Part shown: piece by piece, positions 6,896-13,480 of the stretch
How the letters are laid out: each line of letters starts with the position of its first letter
Numbering within the stretch: the stretch's first letter is position 1
Notes under the pieces: model-generated
The model's database searches: none
The model's input: the letters and a program-made list of their open reading frames with translations, nothing else
Told to the model about the DNA's origin: nothing
Made by a program: the position numbers and the translations under genes
Source of the DNA: an uncultured Collinsella sp.
Lineage (GTDB): Bacteria > Actinomycetota > Coriobacteriia > Coriobacteriales > Coriobacteriaceae
DNA length: 17,100 nt
NCBI GenBank assembly: GCA_959602645.1
Contig: CAUGTZ010000033.1
Location: forward strand, 1 to 17,100
Direction of reading: 5' to 3'

Positions 6896-7756
6896 TTACT
6901 TGATATTGTACTTAGCCATGAGGGCGTCGACGGTACCGTCGTCGGTCAGGTCCTTGATGGCCTGGTTAATGTCGTCCTTGAGCTTGGTGTTGCCCTGGTT
7001 GATGGCGATGGCGTACTCCTCGCCGGTGCTGATCTGCTTGATGGTCTGGCAGGTGTTGAACTGCTCGGCGGTCAGCTGGCTGGCAACGGAGCGGTTGGTA
7101 ACTACGGCATCGCCCTTATCGGACTGCAGAGCGCTAAAGCACTCGGTGGCGTCCTTGTAGGGGACGATCTTGGCCTTGGGGAAGTTCTCCTGGGCAAAGG
7201 CCTCGGCGGTCGAGCCAGACTGGACGATGATGGTAGCGTCGGAATTGTTGAGCTTCTCGCTAAAGTTATCGGCCGTGATGTCGGTGTTATCGACCTTGGT
7301 CACGATAGCCTGATCATCCATGTAGTAGGAATCAGAGAAAGTGACTTCCTTCTCACGCTCGGGCGTGTCGGTGATAGCCGCGATGGAAACGTCATACTTG
7401 GCGCCCGAAGCGACGCCCGGAACCAGCGTGTCAAAGTCATTGTTGACATACTCGACATCCAGGCCCAGCTTGTCGCCGATAGCCTTGATGAGCTCAAGGT
7501 CAAAGCCCTGATAATCGCCGTTGTCATCCTTGTACTCAAACGGAGCGTACTCGGCAGAGGTGCCGACAGTCAGCGTACCGTCCTTGACGAGCGCATACTC
7601 CTTGGAGCCGTCGACCTTCTCGACCTTCACGTCATCAGAGCCGTTGGAACCGGCATCGGAACCAGAGGTGGCGTTGGACGAGCCGCAGCCCGTCAGAGCA
7701 AGGGCGAGCGCCATGGCACCCGTGGCGGCAAATGCGCCAAGCTTCTTGAGCTTCAT
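6896..7756 (-). CDS. Amino acid ABC transporter substrate-binding lipoprotein
   Basis: A 286-residue binding protein of the type-3 solute-binding (polar amino acid) family. It opens with a lipoprotein signal, MKLKKLGAF and a hydrophobic core, ending in the lipobox ALTGC (lipidated C24). A Ser/Asn/Gly linker follows. The domain begins at LTVGTSAEYAPFEYKD and continues with GFDLELIKAIGDKLGL, both family hallmarks. It should be tethered outside the membrane and deliver an amino acid to the permease encoded next. The ATG at 7756 is chosen because AAGGAG precedes it and the signal peptide starts there; the frame is open to 7885, but that part covers the promoter. It is the first gene of the operon, with its own promoter at 7814-7842. 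Ligand unknown. Confidence 0.95.
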   Translation of the reverse strand: MKLKKLGAFAATGAMALALALTGCGSSNATSGSDAGSNGSDDVKVEKVDGSKEYALVKDGTLTVGTSAEYAPFEYKDDNGDYQGFDLELIKAIGDKLGLDVEYVNNDFDTLVPGVASGAKYDVSIAAITDTPEREKEVTFSDSYYMDDQAIVTKVDNTDITADNFSEKLNNSDATIIVQSGSTAEAFAQENFPKAKIVPYKDATECFSALQSDKGDAVVTNRSVASQLTAEQFNTCQTIKQISTGEEYAIAINQGNTKLKDDINQAIKDLTDDGTVDALMAKYNIK

Positions 7757-7774
7757 GATCAGTCTCCTTCCAAT

Positions 7775-7796
7775 GACCCCGCGTGATTCAGGGGTC
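7775..7796 (-). promoter_or_regulatory. Stem-loop in the 5' leader of the ABC operon
   Basis: GACCCC and GGGGTC (7775-7780 and 7791-7796) form a perfect 6-bp stem with a 10-base loop, a few bases ahead of the ribosome site of the binding-protein gene. It could be an operator or an mRNA structure; nothing identifies the ligand or regulator. Confidence 0.4.
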
Positions 7797-7813
7797 TGCA
7801 AAAACCGAGGGTT

Positions 7814-7842
7814 ATTATGCACCCGCTTGTAGGAATCTGCAA
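7814..7842 (-). promoter_or_regulatory. Promoter of the amino acid ABC operon
   Basis: Read on the minus strand: TTGCAG (7842-7837), a 17-base spacer and CATAAT (7819-7814). The start of transcription would be near 7806, leaving a leader of about 50 bases. Confidence 0.6.
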
Positions 7843-7880
7843 TGAGAAAACTGATTGAAACAAGCCCATAACGTGAATAA

Positions 7881-7901
7881 AACACCCACTTTGTGGCTGT
7901 T
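7881..7901 (-). terminator. Probable terminator of nfo
   Basis: Arms 7881-7889 and 7893-7901 pair at eight of nine positions around a 3-base loop, two bases beyond the nfo stop codon. The minus-strand 3' side reads TGTTTTATT, a modest U-rich tail, so termination may be partial. Confidence 0.5.
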
Positions 7902-7903
7902 AA

Positions 7904-8770
7904 TTACTGCCGCAAAGACCTTAAGAGTTTAATTTCAGCCGCATAACCTGCAAGTTCGTTCGGTGTCTCCAAAATGAAAGGCAACGCACGCAGACGGTCA
8001 TTCGATACAATATTCTGCATAACCTGCATACCGCCGCCAAGCTCCTCGCTACCAAGGTAGCCCTTACCGATGCACTCATGGCGATCCTTGTGGGCGCCGC
8101 AGGGGTTCTTGGAATCATTGATATGCACAACGCGCAGGCGCTCGATACCCACTACACGATCGAACTCGTCGAGTACGCCGTCAAGATCGCGGACGATGTC
8201 ATAGCCGGCGTCATGCACATGACAGGTGTCCAGGCAAACGCCCAGTTTGCCCGAAAGCTCGGGACGCGCACTGGCAACGCCCTCGATGATGAGCGCCAGC
8301 TCCTCAAAGCTGCGGCCCACCTCGGTACCCTTGCCGGCCATGGTCTCGAGCAGCACCGTCGTCTGCTGGCCCTCAAACATCACCTGGCACAGGGTGTCGA
8401 CGATCATCTGAATACCGGTGTCGGAGCCCTGCCCCACATGCGCGCCAGGATGGAAGTTATAGTAGTTGCCGGGCAGCGCTTCCATGCGCCGCAGGTCATC
8501 GGCCATGGCCTCCAGGGCAAACTCACGCGCCCGCTCTTTAGCAGAGCAGGGGTTATAGGTATACGGGGCGTGTGCCACGAGCGGACCAAAGTCGTTTTGT
8601 TCCATAAGCTCGCGCAGGGCCGCCACGTCATCCATGTCAAGGTCTTTTGCCTTGCCGCCGCGCGGGTTGCGCGTAAAGAATGCAAAGGTATTGGCGCCAA
8701 TGGACAGCGCCGTCTCCCCCATCGCCCAATAGCCCTTCGTCGTGGATAGGTGACACCCGATCGTCAGCAT
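7904..8770 (-). CDS. nfo: Deoxyribonuclease IV (endonuclease IV, AP endonuclease)
   Basis: A 288-residue zinc enzyme that cuts DNA 5' to abasic sites in base-excision repair. The metal ligands line up with the E. coli enzyme: H67 (VAHAPY), H107 (NFHPGAHVGQG), E142 (LLETMAGKG), D181 and H184 (CLDTCHVHDAGYD), H216 (VVHINDSKNP), D229 and H231 (HKDRHECIGKGYLG) and E268 (FILETP). The length is normal. The start is preceded by GGGGGAG with a 6-base spacer. The upstream neighbour in the same direction is an aldo/keto reductase, with a long hairpin (8791-8853) between. Whether nfo is transcribed through that hairpin or has its own promoter is not clear. Identification is firm. Confidence 0.96.
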   Translation of the reverse strand: MLTIGCHLSTTKGYWAMGETALSIGANTFAFFTRNPRGGKAKDLDMDDVAALRELMEQNDFGPLVAHAPYTYNPCSAKERAREFALEAMADDLRRMEALPGNYYNFHPGAHVGQGSDTGIQMIVDTLCQVMFEGQQTTVLLETMAGKGTEVGRSFEELALIIEGVASARPELSGKLGVCLDTCHVHDAGYDIVRDLDGVLDEFDRVVGIERLRVVHINDSKNPCGAHKDRHECIGKGYLGSEELGGGMQVMQNIVSNDRLRALPFILETPNELAGYAAEIKLLRSLRQ

Positions 8771-8790
8771 CCCCAGCTCCCCCTCATCAG

Positions 8791-8853
8791 TTGCGGTGAA
8801 ATAGTTCCTGTTTAGGCCTTATTTTGCCGCAAACAGGAACTATTCCACCGCAA
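8791..8853 (-). repeat. Long 23-bp hairpin between the aldo/keto reductase gene and nfo
   Basis: Arms 8791-8813 and 8831-8853 are complementary at 22 of 23 positions, with a 17-base loop. The only odd pair is A-C in plus-strand RNA but G-U in minus-strand RNA, so the full stem forms in the transcript of the flanking minus-strand genes. It lies 15 bp after the reductase stop and 20 bp before the nfo start. No U-run follows. It may be a terminator-like, processing or REP/MITE-type element. Confidence 0.75.
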
Positions 8854-8868
8854 GTTATAAAAGGGGCA

Positions 8869-10056
8869 TCAGTGGCGCGTGCCGCTGAAAGCTTTAAGTG
8901 CAGCCGTCACGGGGCCAGGCTGAAAGCGGCGGCGCACATCGTCGAGACGCTCGGGGATATCGATATGCTGCGGGCAGTGCCGCGCGCATTTGCCACATTT
9001 GACGCAGCTACTCACCAACTTGGGCTCGCTCGTCCGTACCGCGCTCGCCGTAAAGTACTGCGATAGACCTGTAAACCAGCTGTGCGCGTAGCTTGCATTG
9101 TAGGCGGAAAAGCACCCAGGGATATTGATGCCCTTGGGGCACGGCATGCAGTAGCCGCATCCCGTGCAGGGCACGCGGTTCGATTTTTCAAACTCCGTCA
9201 GCACGCGCGCGATGGTATCGAGCTGAGCGGCCGTCATCGAATCCGGCAGGGCCCGGTCGGCCAGCGCCGCGTTCTCATCCACTTGCGCGGTATCGGTCAT
9301 ACCCGAAAGCAGCATCGTCACCTGCGAATGATTCCATACCCATGAAAGCCCCCAGGCGGCAGGGGTGCGCAAATGCGGATCACGGGCGCTCTCGAGCACA
9401 GCGCGGGCCCGCGGCGGCAGTTTGCCCGCCAGACGCCCGCCCAGCAGCGGCTCCATCACAAACACCGCGAGCCCACGCTCCGCAGCCGCCATGAGCCCCG
9501 CCGTTCCCGCCTGATATCGCTCTCCAGCGTAGTTGTACTGGATCTGGCAAAAATCCCAATCGTACGCATCAAGCATCGTCAAGAAATCCGCCGCGCTGCC
9601 GTGATACGAAAAACCGATCTGGCGAATGCGGCCTGCCGCCTTCTGGCGCGCGATCCAATCCTCGATGCCCAGCGCCACCACACGTTCCCACTGGGCGGGC
9701 GAGGTGATGTTGTGCATAAGGTAATAGTCGATATGGTCGGTCCGCAAGCGACGCAGTTGCTCGTCAAAGAAACGGTCGAAATCCCCGGTACATGCACACG
9801 AAGCGTGCGGCAACTTAGTCGCCAGCAGCACCTGGTCACGCAGTCCCAAGCGCTCAAGCGAAGCGCCCACGCACGTCTCGTTACCGAGATAGAGATATGC
9901 GGTATCCAGGTAATTAATCCCCTGCTCCACCGCACGGGAAATGATGGCGTCGGCCGCCTTCGCGTCCGGATGGCCCGGCGCACCGGGAAACCTCATGCAG
10001 CCCAGACCGAGAGCGGATATTCGGTTACCACTTTTGGGGTCAACGCGGTACTGCAC
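8869..10056 (-). CDS. Aldo/keto reductase with C-terminal 2x[4Fe-4S] ferredoxin-like domain
   Basis: A 395-residue protein. Residues 1 to about 300 form an aldo/keto reductase barrel with the tetrad D51 and Y56 (NYLDTAYLY), K81 (LLATKLP) and H115 (YYLMHNI). The tail has two cluster motifs of the form CxxCxxCxxxCP: CTGCGYCMPCP and CVKCGKCARHCP. This Fe-S-linked subfamily is widespread in anaerobes; substrates are unknown. I chose the GTG at 10056 because GGAGGGG precedes it and the family starts MQYR-D-KSGN; ATG starts at 10074 or 10107 are possible. It is divergent from the cyclase remnant. The clusters suggest electron transfer with ferredoxin or flavodoxin instead of a simple NADPH enzyme, which is an inference. 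Confidence 0.92.
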   Translation of the reverse strand: MQYRVDPKSGNRISALGLGCMRFPGAPGHPDAKAADAIISRAVEQGINYLDTAYLYLGNETCVGASLERLGLRDQVLLATKLPHASCACTGDFDRFFDEQLRRLRTDHIDYYLMHNITSPAQWERVVALGIEDWIARQKAAGRIRQIGFSYHGSAADFLTMLDAYDWDFCQIQYNYAGERYQAGTAGLMAAAERGLAVFVMEPLLGGRLAGKLPPRARAVLESARDPHLRTPAAWGLSWVWNHSQVTMLLSGMTDTAQVDENAALADRALPDSMTAAQLDTIARVLTEFEKSNRVPCTGCGYCMPCPKGINIPGCFSAYNASYAHSWFTGLSQYFTASAVRTSEPKLVSSCVKCGKCARHCPQHIDIPERLDDVRRRFQPGPVTAALKAFSGTRH

Positions 10057-10219
10057 GGCCCCTCCCTTCGCCATCAGCGCCCCGGCAAGGCGAAACACAA
10101 CGGTCACGCGGCCGAAACATCACGGAATCGCAATTGAGAACGTATCGTAACGCAGCAGAAATCGAACCGTCACGCCAGCGCTTTAACATCAGCAAAAAGC
10201 CCGATGAAAGGAGCCACCC

Positions 10220-10339
10220 ATGCCCGCGCTCGACCTTTGGAACCTCGCATCCCAGCTCAAAAGCAACGATTATCGCTGGGTTGACCTCACCCACACGCTC
10301 TCGTGCGACACCCCGCACTGGTTTGGCTTTGAGCCGTGA
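10220..10339 (+). pseudogene. Truncated cyclase-family (kynurenine formamidase-like) gene remnant
   Basis: An AAGGAG ribosome site and ATG open a 39-codon frame that ends in TGA. The product, MPALDLWNLAS through WVDLTHTLSCDTPHW to GFEP, matches the beginning of cyclase-family metal hydrolases (usual start WVDLTHTLSPDTPHW; full length about 220-250). After the TGA neither the remaining domain nor its metal-binding HxGTHxDxPxH motif is found in any frame before the next gene. This looks like a 3' deletion with the junction near 10336-10345. It should make no active enzyme. It sits divergent from the aldo/keto reductase, with which an intact gene may once have been paired. Confidence 0.7.
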
Positions 10340-10419
10340 GTTCCCATGCGTTTGTTTTTCTAAATACGGCTATCCGGCACATGCAACATGCTCCGGCAAA
10401 ACCAGAGTTGAGGCTAACT

Positions 10420-10620
10420 TTAAGACCCCACGATCTCGTCCTCATCATCACGGCAAAGGACGACGCCGGCGCTTCCCAGCGCAGCGACAGCAATCAGGCC
10501 CCCCACAACGATAGGAACAGCTCCGCACAAGCCCTGCATGCCCGCGACAAGCGCGGCTGTAGGACCAAGACAACCCAGTGCAAGTGCAACGGCGGCAATA
10601 GCGATATCTCGAGCGTTCAT
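10420..10620 (-). CDS. Small two-helix membrane protein, unknown function
   Basis: A 66-residue hydrophobic protein with two predicted membrane segments (about 5-25 and 33-56) linked by a short loop with Gly and Cys, and an acidic tail (RDDEDEIVGS). A GGAGGAAG ribosome site eight bases before the ATG supports translation. I do not recognise a family. No promoter is obvious. It lies directly beyond the broken cyclase gene and may mark the other side of the rearrangement. It could be a small secreted or membrane peptide; function is unassigned. Confidence 0.55.
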   Translation of the reverse strand: MNARDIAIAAVALALGCLGPTAALVAGMQGLCGAVPIVVGGLIAVAALGSAGVVLCRDDEDEIVGS

Positions 10621-10730
10621 GAGACCACTTCCTCCACGGGAAAGACCTTGCTTCTCATGACTTAGTGTGCCCCGCTCCCATATGCGCGGCGTACTGCCAC
10701 GGTAAGCGCTCTGTTAACTCAAGCACGCAC

Positions 10731-10776
10731 AAAAACGGGCGTCCTTACGTTGCCCTAAAGCTCGGTAAAGACGCCC
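10731..10776 (-). terminator. Terminator of the secreted-protein gene
   Basis: On the minus strand GGGCGTC-U-UUAC pairs with GUAA-G-GACGCCC (12 bp including one G-U) around a 16-base loop, followed by GTTTTTG. It begins 28 bp after the stop codon at 10805. Confidence 0.75.
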
Positions 10777-10804
10777 ATCCGCCAAATATCCGTGATGCAG
10801 AAAA

Positions 10805-11581
10805 TTACCAACCGGTGTAGTAGTCGGTGGTTCCGGCAGCGCAGCCGGAGTCATAGACCTTGCAATCACCCTTGGAGCCCGTAAAGGTCGAGCCCTGGGC
10901 CATATCGCCCGCGGCAACAACGTAATAGCCGTCGGAATCGCGCCAGAAGCCCTCAGAATCCTGAGTCCATTCGCCCGTGCGATAGTGATAAAGCACGTTG
11001 CTGCTGTAATAGGTCTCACGACGCCCGTTGTAGTTATTTACACCCGCAGAGCGCGTCAGGCCCGATCCGTTCGCGTAGGACGCGGCAGACGCGCAGGACG
11101 GAGTGTAACCGGCGTTGTAGTACGAAGCCTGGGCGGCCTCGGCAGCCTCGGCTTCGGCCGCGGCAGCCTCGAGCGCTTCGCGCTTGGCATCCTCAAGCGT
11201 GGAGCGAAGCTCGTCGAGCTCGGTCGACTTGGCGTCGACCTCCCCCATCGTCAACAGGCTACCTGCACCGTCGATACAACCCTGCAACACAGCGCGCTCG
11301 TCATCGGTAGCATAGTCGCCATACATATTCATAATGATCTGAGCGCGCATCTCCAGGGAATCGCGCTTTGCCCCCATCGAGGCATTCCACTCCTGCATAG
11401 AGCCATAACCGTCGCCGCGGTAATCGACGGGCTGCACCAGCGTCGCCTCGGACGGCGTAGATCCGACCGTATCGGACAGTGCTGCCGCGTGGGCATCAGT
11501 TGCGCCGGCGCCCGCCAAAAGCACCACGGTCAGAGCGGCGGAAAGGGCGGCGGCTTTCGGTTTTCGTGAATCGATCCTCAT
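10805..11581 (-). CDS. Secreted coiled-coil protein with 3D/double-psi-barrel-like C-terminus
   Basis: A 258-residue protein with a signal peptide (MRIDSRKPKAAALSAAL..., cleavage likely after DAHA at residue 32). The mature part has a helical region (about 60-150) ending in an Ala/Glu-rich coiled coil, then a Tyr/Ser/Asn-rich linker. The C-terminal block (about 190-258) contains GEWTQDSEGFWRDSDGYYVV, GSTFTGSKGDCKVYDSG and ends DYYTGW. The VYDSG...GTTDYY pattern recalls the 3D domain (V-D-G...G-D-F) of cell-wall-acting double-psi barrels, but the match is weak. Cys 102, 163, 240 and 247 could form disulfides. GGAGG lies 11 bases before the ATG. The frame extends upstream to 11887 without credible protein sequence. 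A cell-surface or wall role is likely; activity is unknown. Confidence 0.75.
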   Translation of the reverse strand: MRIDSRKPKAAALSAALTVVLLAGAGATDAHAAALSDTVGSTPSEATLVQPVDYRGDGYGSMQEWNASMGAKRDSLEMRAQIIMNMYGDYATDDERAVLQGCIDGAGSLLTMGEVDAKSTELDELRSTLEDAKREALEAAAAEAEAAEAAQASYYNAGYTPSCASAASYANGSGLTRSAGVNNYNGRRETYYSSNVLYHYRTGEWTQDSEGFWRDSDGYYVVAAGDMAQGSTFTGSKGDCKVYDSGCAAGTTDYYTGW

Positions 11582-11792
11582 GTAGTTGGAAACCTCCGTA
11601 GTGCGTTTTTGCTGCGTTTGAGCTGCGTGTGATTCGATCGCGCTGCATAGTACCCCGAGCAAATCGCGACCTGCGGTTCTACTCAAAAGGCGCACGTCAA
11701 TTGCGTAAAACTCACATCCTCTCAACAGGAGTTTTCCACAACTCGAATGCATAAAGCATGCCAAAAACCCTGTAATAGCGCCCTCCCTATGC
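11582..11792. other. Intergenic stretch, no gene seen
   Basis: Between the secreted-protein start and the metY terminator I see no credible gene. It should hold the promoter of the secreted-protein gene; a TACTAT at 11644-11649 (minus strand) could be its -10, but no convincing -35 lies 16-18 bases upstream. GCATGC and ATGCAT repeats near 11747-11761 are noted without function. Confidence 0.4.
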
Positions 11793-11833
11793 AAAAAAGG
11801 CGCCTGCACAACCATTGATTGCGCATGCGCCTT
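11793..11833 (-). terminator. Strong terminator of metY
   Basis: On the minus strand AAGGCGC-A-TGCGCAA pairs with TTGTGCA-G-GCGCCTT around a 7-base loop, giving two 7-bp stems split by one A-G mismatch, followed by a T6 run. It lies about 60 bp after the metY stop; a smaller stem, GCAAGG/CCTTGC, lies between. Confidence 0.88.
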
Positions 11834-11893
11834 GAGCAGGCATTTTATGCAGTTATACCTATCGGGTCGCAAGGGGTCCTTGCACAAGTCGCC

Positions 11894-13204
11894 TTACTCG
11901 TCCAGCGCGGCGAAAGCCTGCTTCAGATCCCAAATGATATCCTCGGCATTCTCGGTACCGATGGAAAGACGGATCGTGGAGGGCGTGATGTTCTGCTCGG
12001 CGAGCTCCTCGGCAGAGAGCTGGGAGTGCGTGGTGGTAGCCGGGTGCACGACGAGCGACTTGACGTCGGCCACGTTGGCGAGCAGCGAGAACACCTGCAG
12101 ATGATCGATGAACTTCCAAGCTGCCTCCTGGCCACCTTTAATCTCAAAGGTAAAGATCGAGGCACCGCCGTTGGGGAAATACTTCTGATAGAGCTCGTGA
12201 TCGGGGTGCTCAGGCAGGCTCGGGTGGTTCACCTTGGCGACGTGGCTGTCACCAGCCAGGAACTCAACGACCTTCTTGGTGTTCTCGACATGACGGTCAA
12301 CGCGCAGCGACAGAGTCTCGGTGCCCTGGAGCAGGACCCAGGCGTTGAACGGGCTGATGCAGGCACCCTCGTCACGCAGCAGGATAGCGCGGACATAGGT
12401 CGCGAAGGCGGCAGGGCCGGCAGCCTCGGCAAACGAAACACCGTGGTAGGAGGGGTTGGGCTCAGCGATCTGGGCGTACTTGCCACTCGCCTTCCAATCG
12501 AAGTTACCGCCGTCGACGATCACACCGCCCAGCGACGTGCCGTGACCACCGATAAACTTGGTTGCAGAGTGGACGACGATGTTGGCGCCGTGCTCCAGCG
12601 GACGGAACAGATACGGGGTGCCGAAGGTGTTATCGACGACGACCGGAAGACCATGCTTTTTGGCGACCTCGGAGATGGCGTCGATGTTGGGAATATCGGA
12701 GTTGGGGTTGCCGAGCGTCTCGAGATAGATGACCGTGGTGTTGTCCTTGATGGCCCCCTCGACCTCGTCCACGTTATGGGCGTCGACAAAGGTGGTCTCA
12801 ACGCCAAACTGGGAGAGCGTGTGCTCAAGCAGGTTATAGGAACCGCCGTAGATGGTCTTCTGGGCGACCACGTGGTCACCGGCCTGGGCAAGCGCCTGCA
12901 GGGCATAGGTGATGGCGGCAGCACCCGAAGCGACAGCGAGACCAGCCACGCCACCCTCGAGCGCGGCGATACGATCCTCGAAGACGCCCTGAGTGGAATT
13001 GGTCAGGCGGCCGTAGATGTTGCCGGCGTCGGCAAGACCAAAGCGGTCAGCGGCGTGCTGGGAGTTACGGAACACATAGCTCGTGGTCTGGTAGATAGGC
13101 ACGGCGCGGGCGTCGGATGCGGGATCGGCGCTCTCCTGGCCAACGTGAAGCTGCAGGGTGTCGAAACCAAAGGTATGCTCGGGGTTGTTGATGAACTGGC
13201 TCAT
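11894..13204 (-). CDS. metY: O-acetylhomoserine aminocarboxypropyltransferase (sulfhydrylase)
   Basis: A 436-residue PLP enzyme of the Cys/Met metabolism family. It makes homocysteine from O-acetylhomoserine and sulfide, the direct-sulfhydrylation route to methionine. The Schiff-base lysine is K216 in HSATKFIGGHGTSLGG, and the cofactor-binding Asp is D191 in VVVDNTFGTP. IYGRLTNST (63-71) and LEGGVAGLAVASGAAA (82-97) are the usual phosphate-binding and Tyr/Arg elements. The length and the insert region near 230-265 fit MetY better than MetB/MetC (about 380). AAGGAG precedes the ATG. It has a promoter at 13391-13419 and a leader of about 180 bases, is divergent from a LysR gene and ends at the terminator at 11793-11833. 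Regulation by that LysR protein and/or the leader is likely. Confidence 0.95.
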   Translation of the reverse strand: MSQFINNPEHTFGFDTLQLHVGQESADPASDARAVPIYQTTSYVFRNSQHAADRFGLADAGNIYGRLTNSTQGVFEDRIAALEGGVAGLAVASGAAAITYALQALAQAGDHVVAQKTIYGGSYNLLEHTLSQFGVETTFVDAHNVDEVEGAIKDNTTVIYLETLGNPNSDIPNIDAISEVAKKHGLPVVVDNTFGTPYLFRPLEHGANIVVHSATKFIGGHGTSLGGVIVDGGNFDWKASGKYAQIAEPNPSYHGVSFAEAAGPAAFATYVRAILLRDEGACISPFNAWVLLQGTETLSLRVDRHVENTKKVVEFLAGDSHVAKVNHPSLPEHPDHELYQKYFPNGGASIFTFEIKGGQEAAWKFIDHLQVFSLLANVADVKSLVVHPATTTHSQLSAEELAEQNITPSTIRLSIGTENAEDIIWDLKQAFAALDE

Positions 13205-13260
13205 GATGATCTCCTTGATCGAATAAAAAGTAACTAAGAGTGAGAGAAGTAAGTCGTTGC

Positions 13261-13292
13261 CTCCTGATCACGCCAACGGGCGCAAACAGGAG
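13261..13292 (-). promoter_or_regulatory. Nested hairpin in the metY leader
   Basis: On the minus strand CTCCTG (13292-13287) pairs with CAGGAG (13266-13261), and inside CGCC pairs with GGCG around a CGTT loop. The outer 3' arm spans the end of the mini-ORF at 13268-13321, so a ribosome reading it would disrupt the fold. No known riboswitch signature was found. Confidence 0.5.
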
Positions 13293-13321
13293 CCCGGCAT
13301 TCGTCTTGGTAAGCAGTGCAT
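13268..13321 (-). CDS. Possible 17-codon leader peptide upstream of metY
   Basis: In the metY leader, AAGGGGGG, six bases and ATG open a short frame encoding MHCLPRRMPGSCLRPLA, ended by TGA. It has two Cys and two Met codons in 17, notable before a sulfur-assimilation gene. Its 3' half overlaps the nested hairpin at 13261-13292. Cys-containing leader peptides control sulfur genes in some Actinomycetota, so ribosome-dependent attenuation is a reasonable idea. Against it, the Cys codons are not consecutive and no clear terminator follows before metY. Confidence 0.35.
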   Translation of the reverse strand: MHCLPRRMPGSCLRPLA

Positions 13322-13390
13322 ATGCGGCCCCCCTTTTGACGTCCCGGTTCCGTGGTCGACTTAATTACCTACCGCCTTTGTGTGTTTTGA

Positions 13391-13419
13391 ATAGTACGAG
13401 CGTTGCATCGCGCGGTCAA
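13391..13419 (-). promoter_or_regulatory. Promoter of metY
   Basis: On the minus strand TTGACC (13419-13414), a 17-base spacer and TACTAT (13396-13391) form a strong SigA-type promoter. Transcription from about 13384 leaves a 180-base leader. Confidence 0.75.
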
Positions 13420-13441
13420 TCACTTAAAAGCGCTAACCTGT

Positions 13442-13464
13442 TATCGGTTTTTTAGATAGCTATC
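13442..13464. promoter_or_regulatory. Palindromic half-sites in the metY-lysR spacer, candidate LysR operator
   Basis: TATC-N9-GATA (13442-13458) overlaps the perfect palindrome GATAGCTATC (13455-13464), giving three TATC/GATA half-sites close to the regulator's start and upstream of the metY -35. This placement suits LysR-type control of both genes, but the binding protein is inferred only from position. Confidence 0.45.
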
Positions 13465-13480
13465 GAAAGGACGGGCGCCG

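Noticed and set aside
6719..7786. 355-residue plus-strand open frame antisense to the binding-protein gene
   Set aside because: Low-complexity Val/Leu/Asp/Gly translation opposite a certain gene, with no ribosome site; a shadow of GC-rich codon bias.
10374..10396. Symmetric CCGG-CATG-CATG-CCGG string
   Set aside because: Made of self-complementary 4-mers with no U-run or known role; could arise by chance beside the breakpoint.
11740..11765. Sigma-54-like TGGCA...TGCA string on the minus strand
   Set aside because: Poor match at the key GC element, and sigma-54 is not expected in this group.
11582..11887. 102-codon N-terminal extension of the secreted protein
   Set aside because: It would bury the signal peptide and overlap the metY terminator; no ribosome site at the far start.
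11819..13237. 472-residue plus-strand open frame antisense to metY
   Set aside because: Shadow of metY: repetitive Gly/Asp/Val/Leu content and no family resemblance.
13205..13390. SAM riboswitch or T-box in the metY leader
   Set aside because: No SAM-I core, no T-box AGGGUGGNACCGCG motif and no terminator before the start. A covariance search would settle it.
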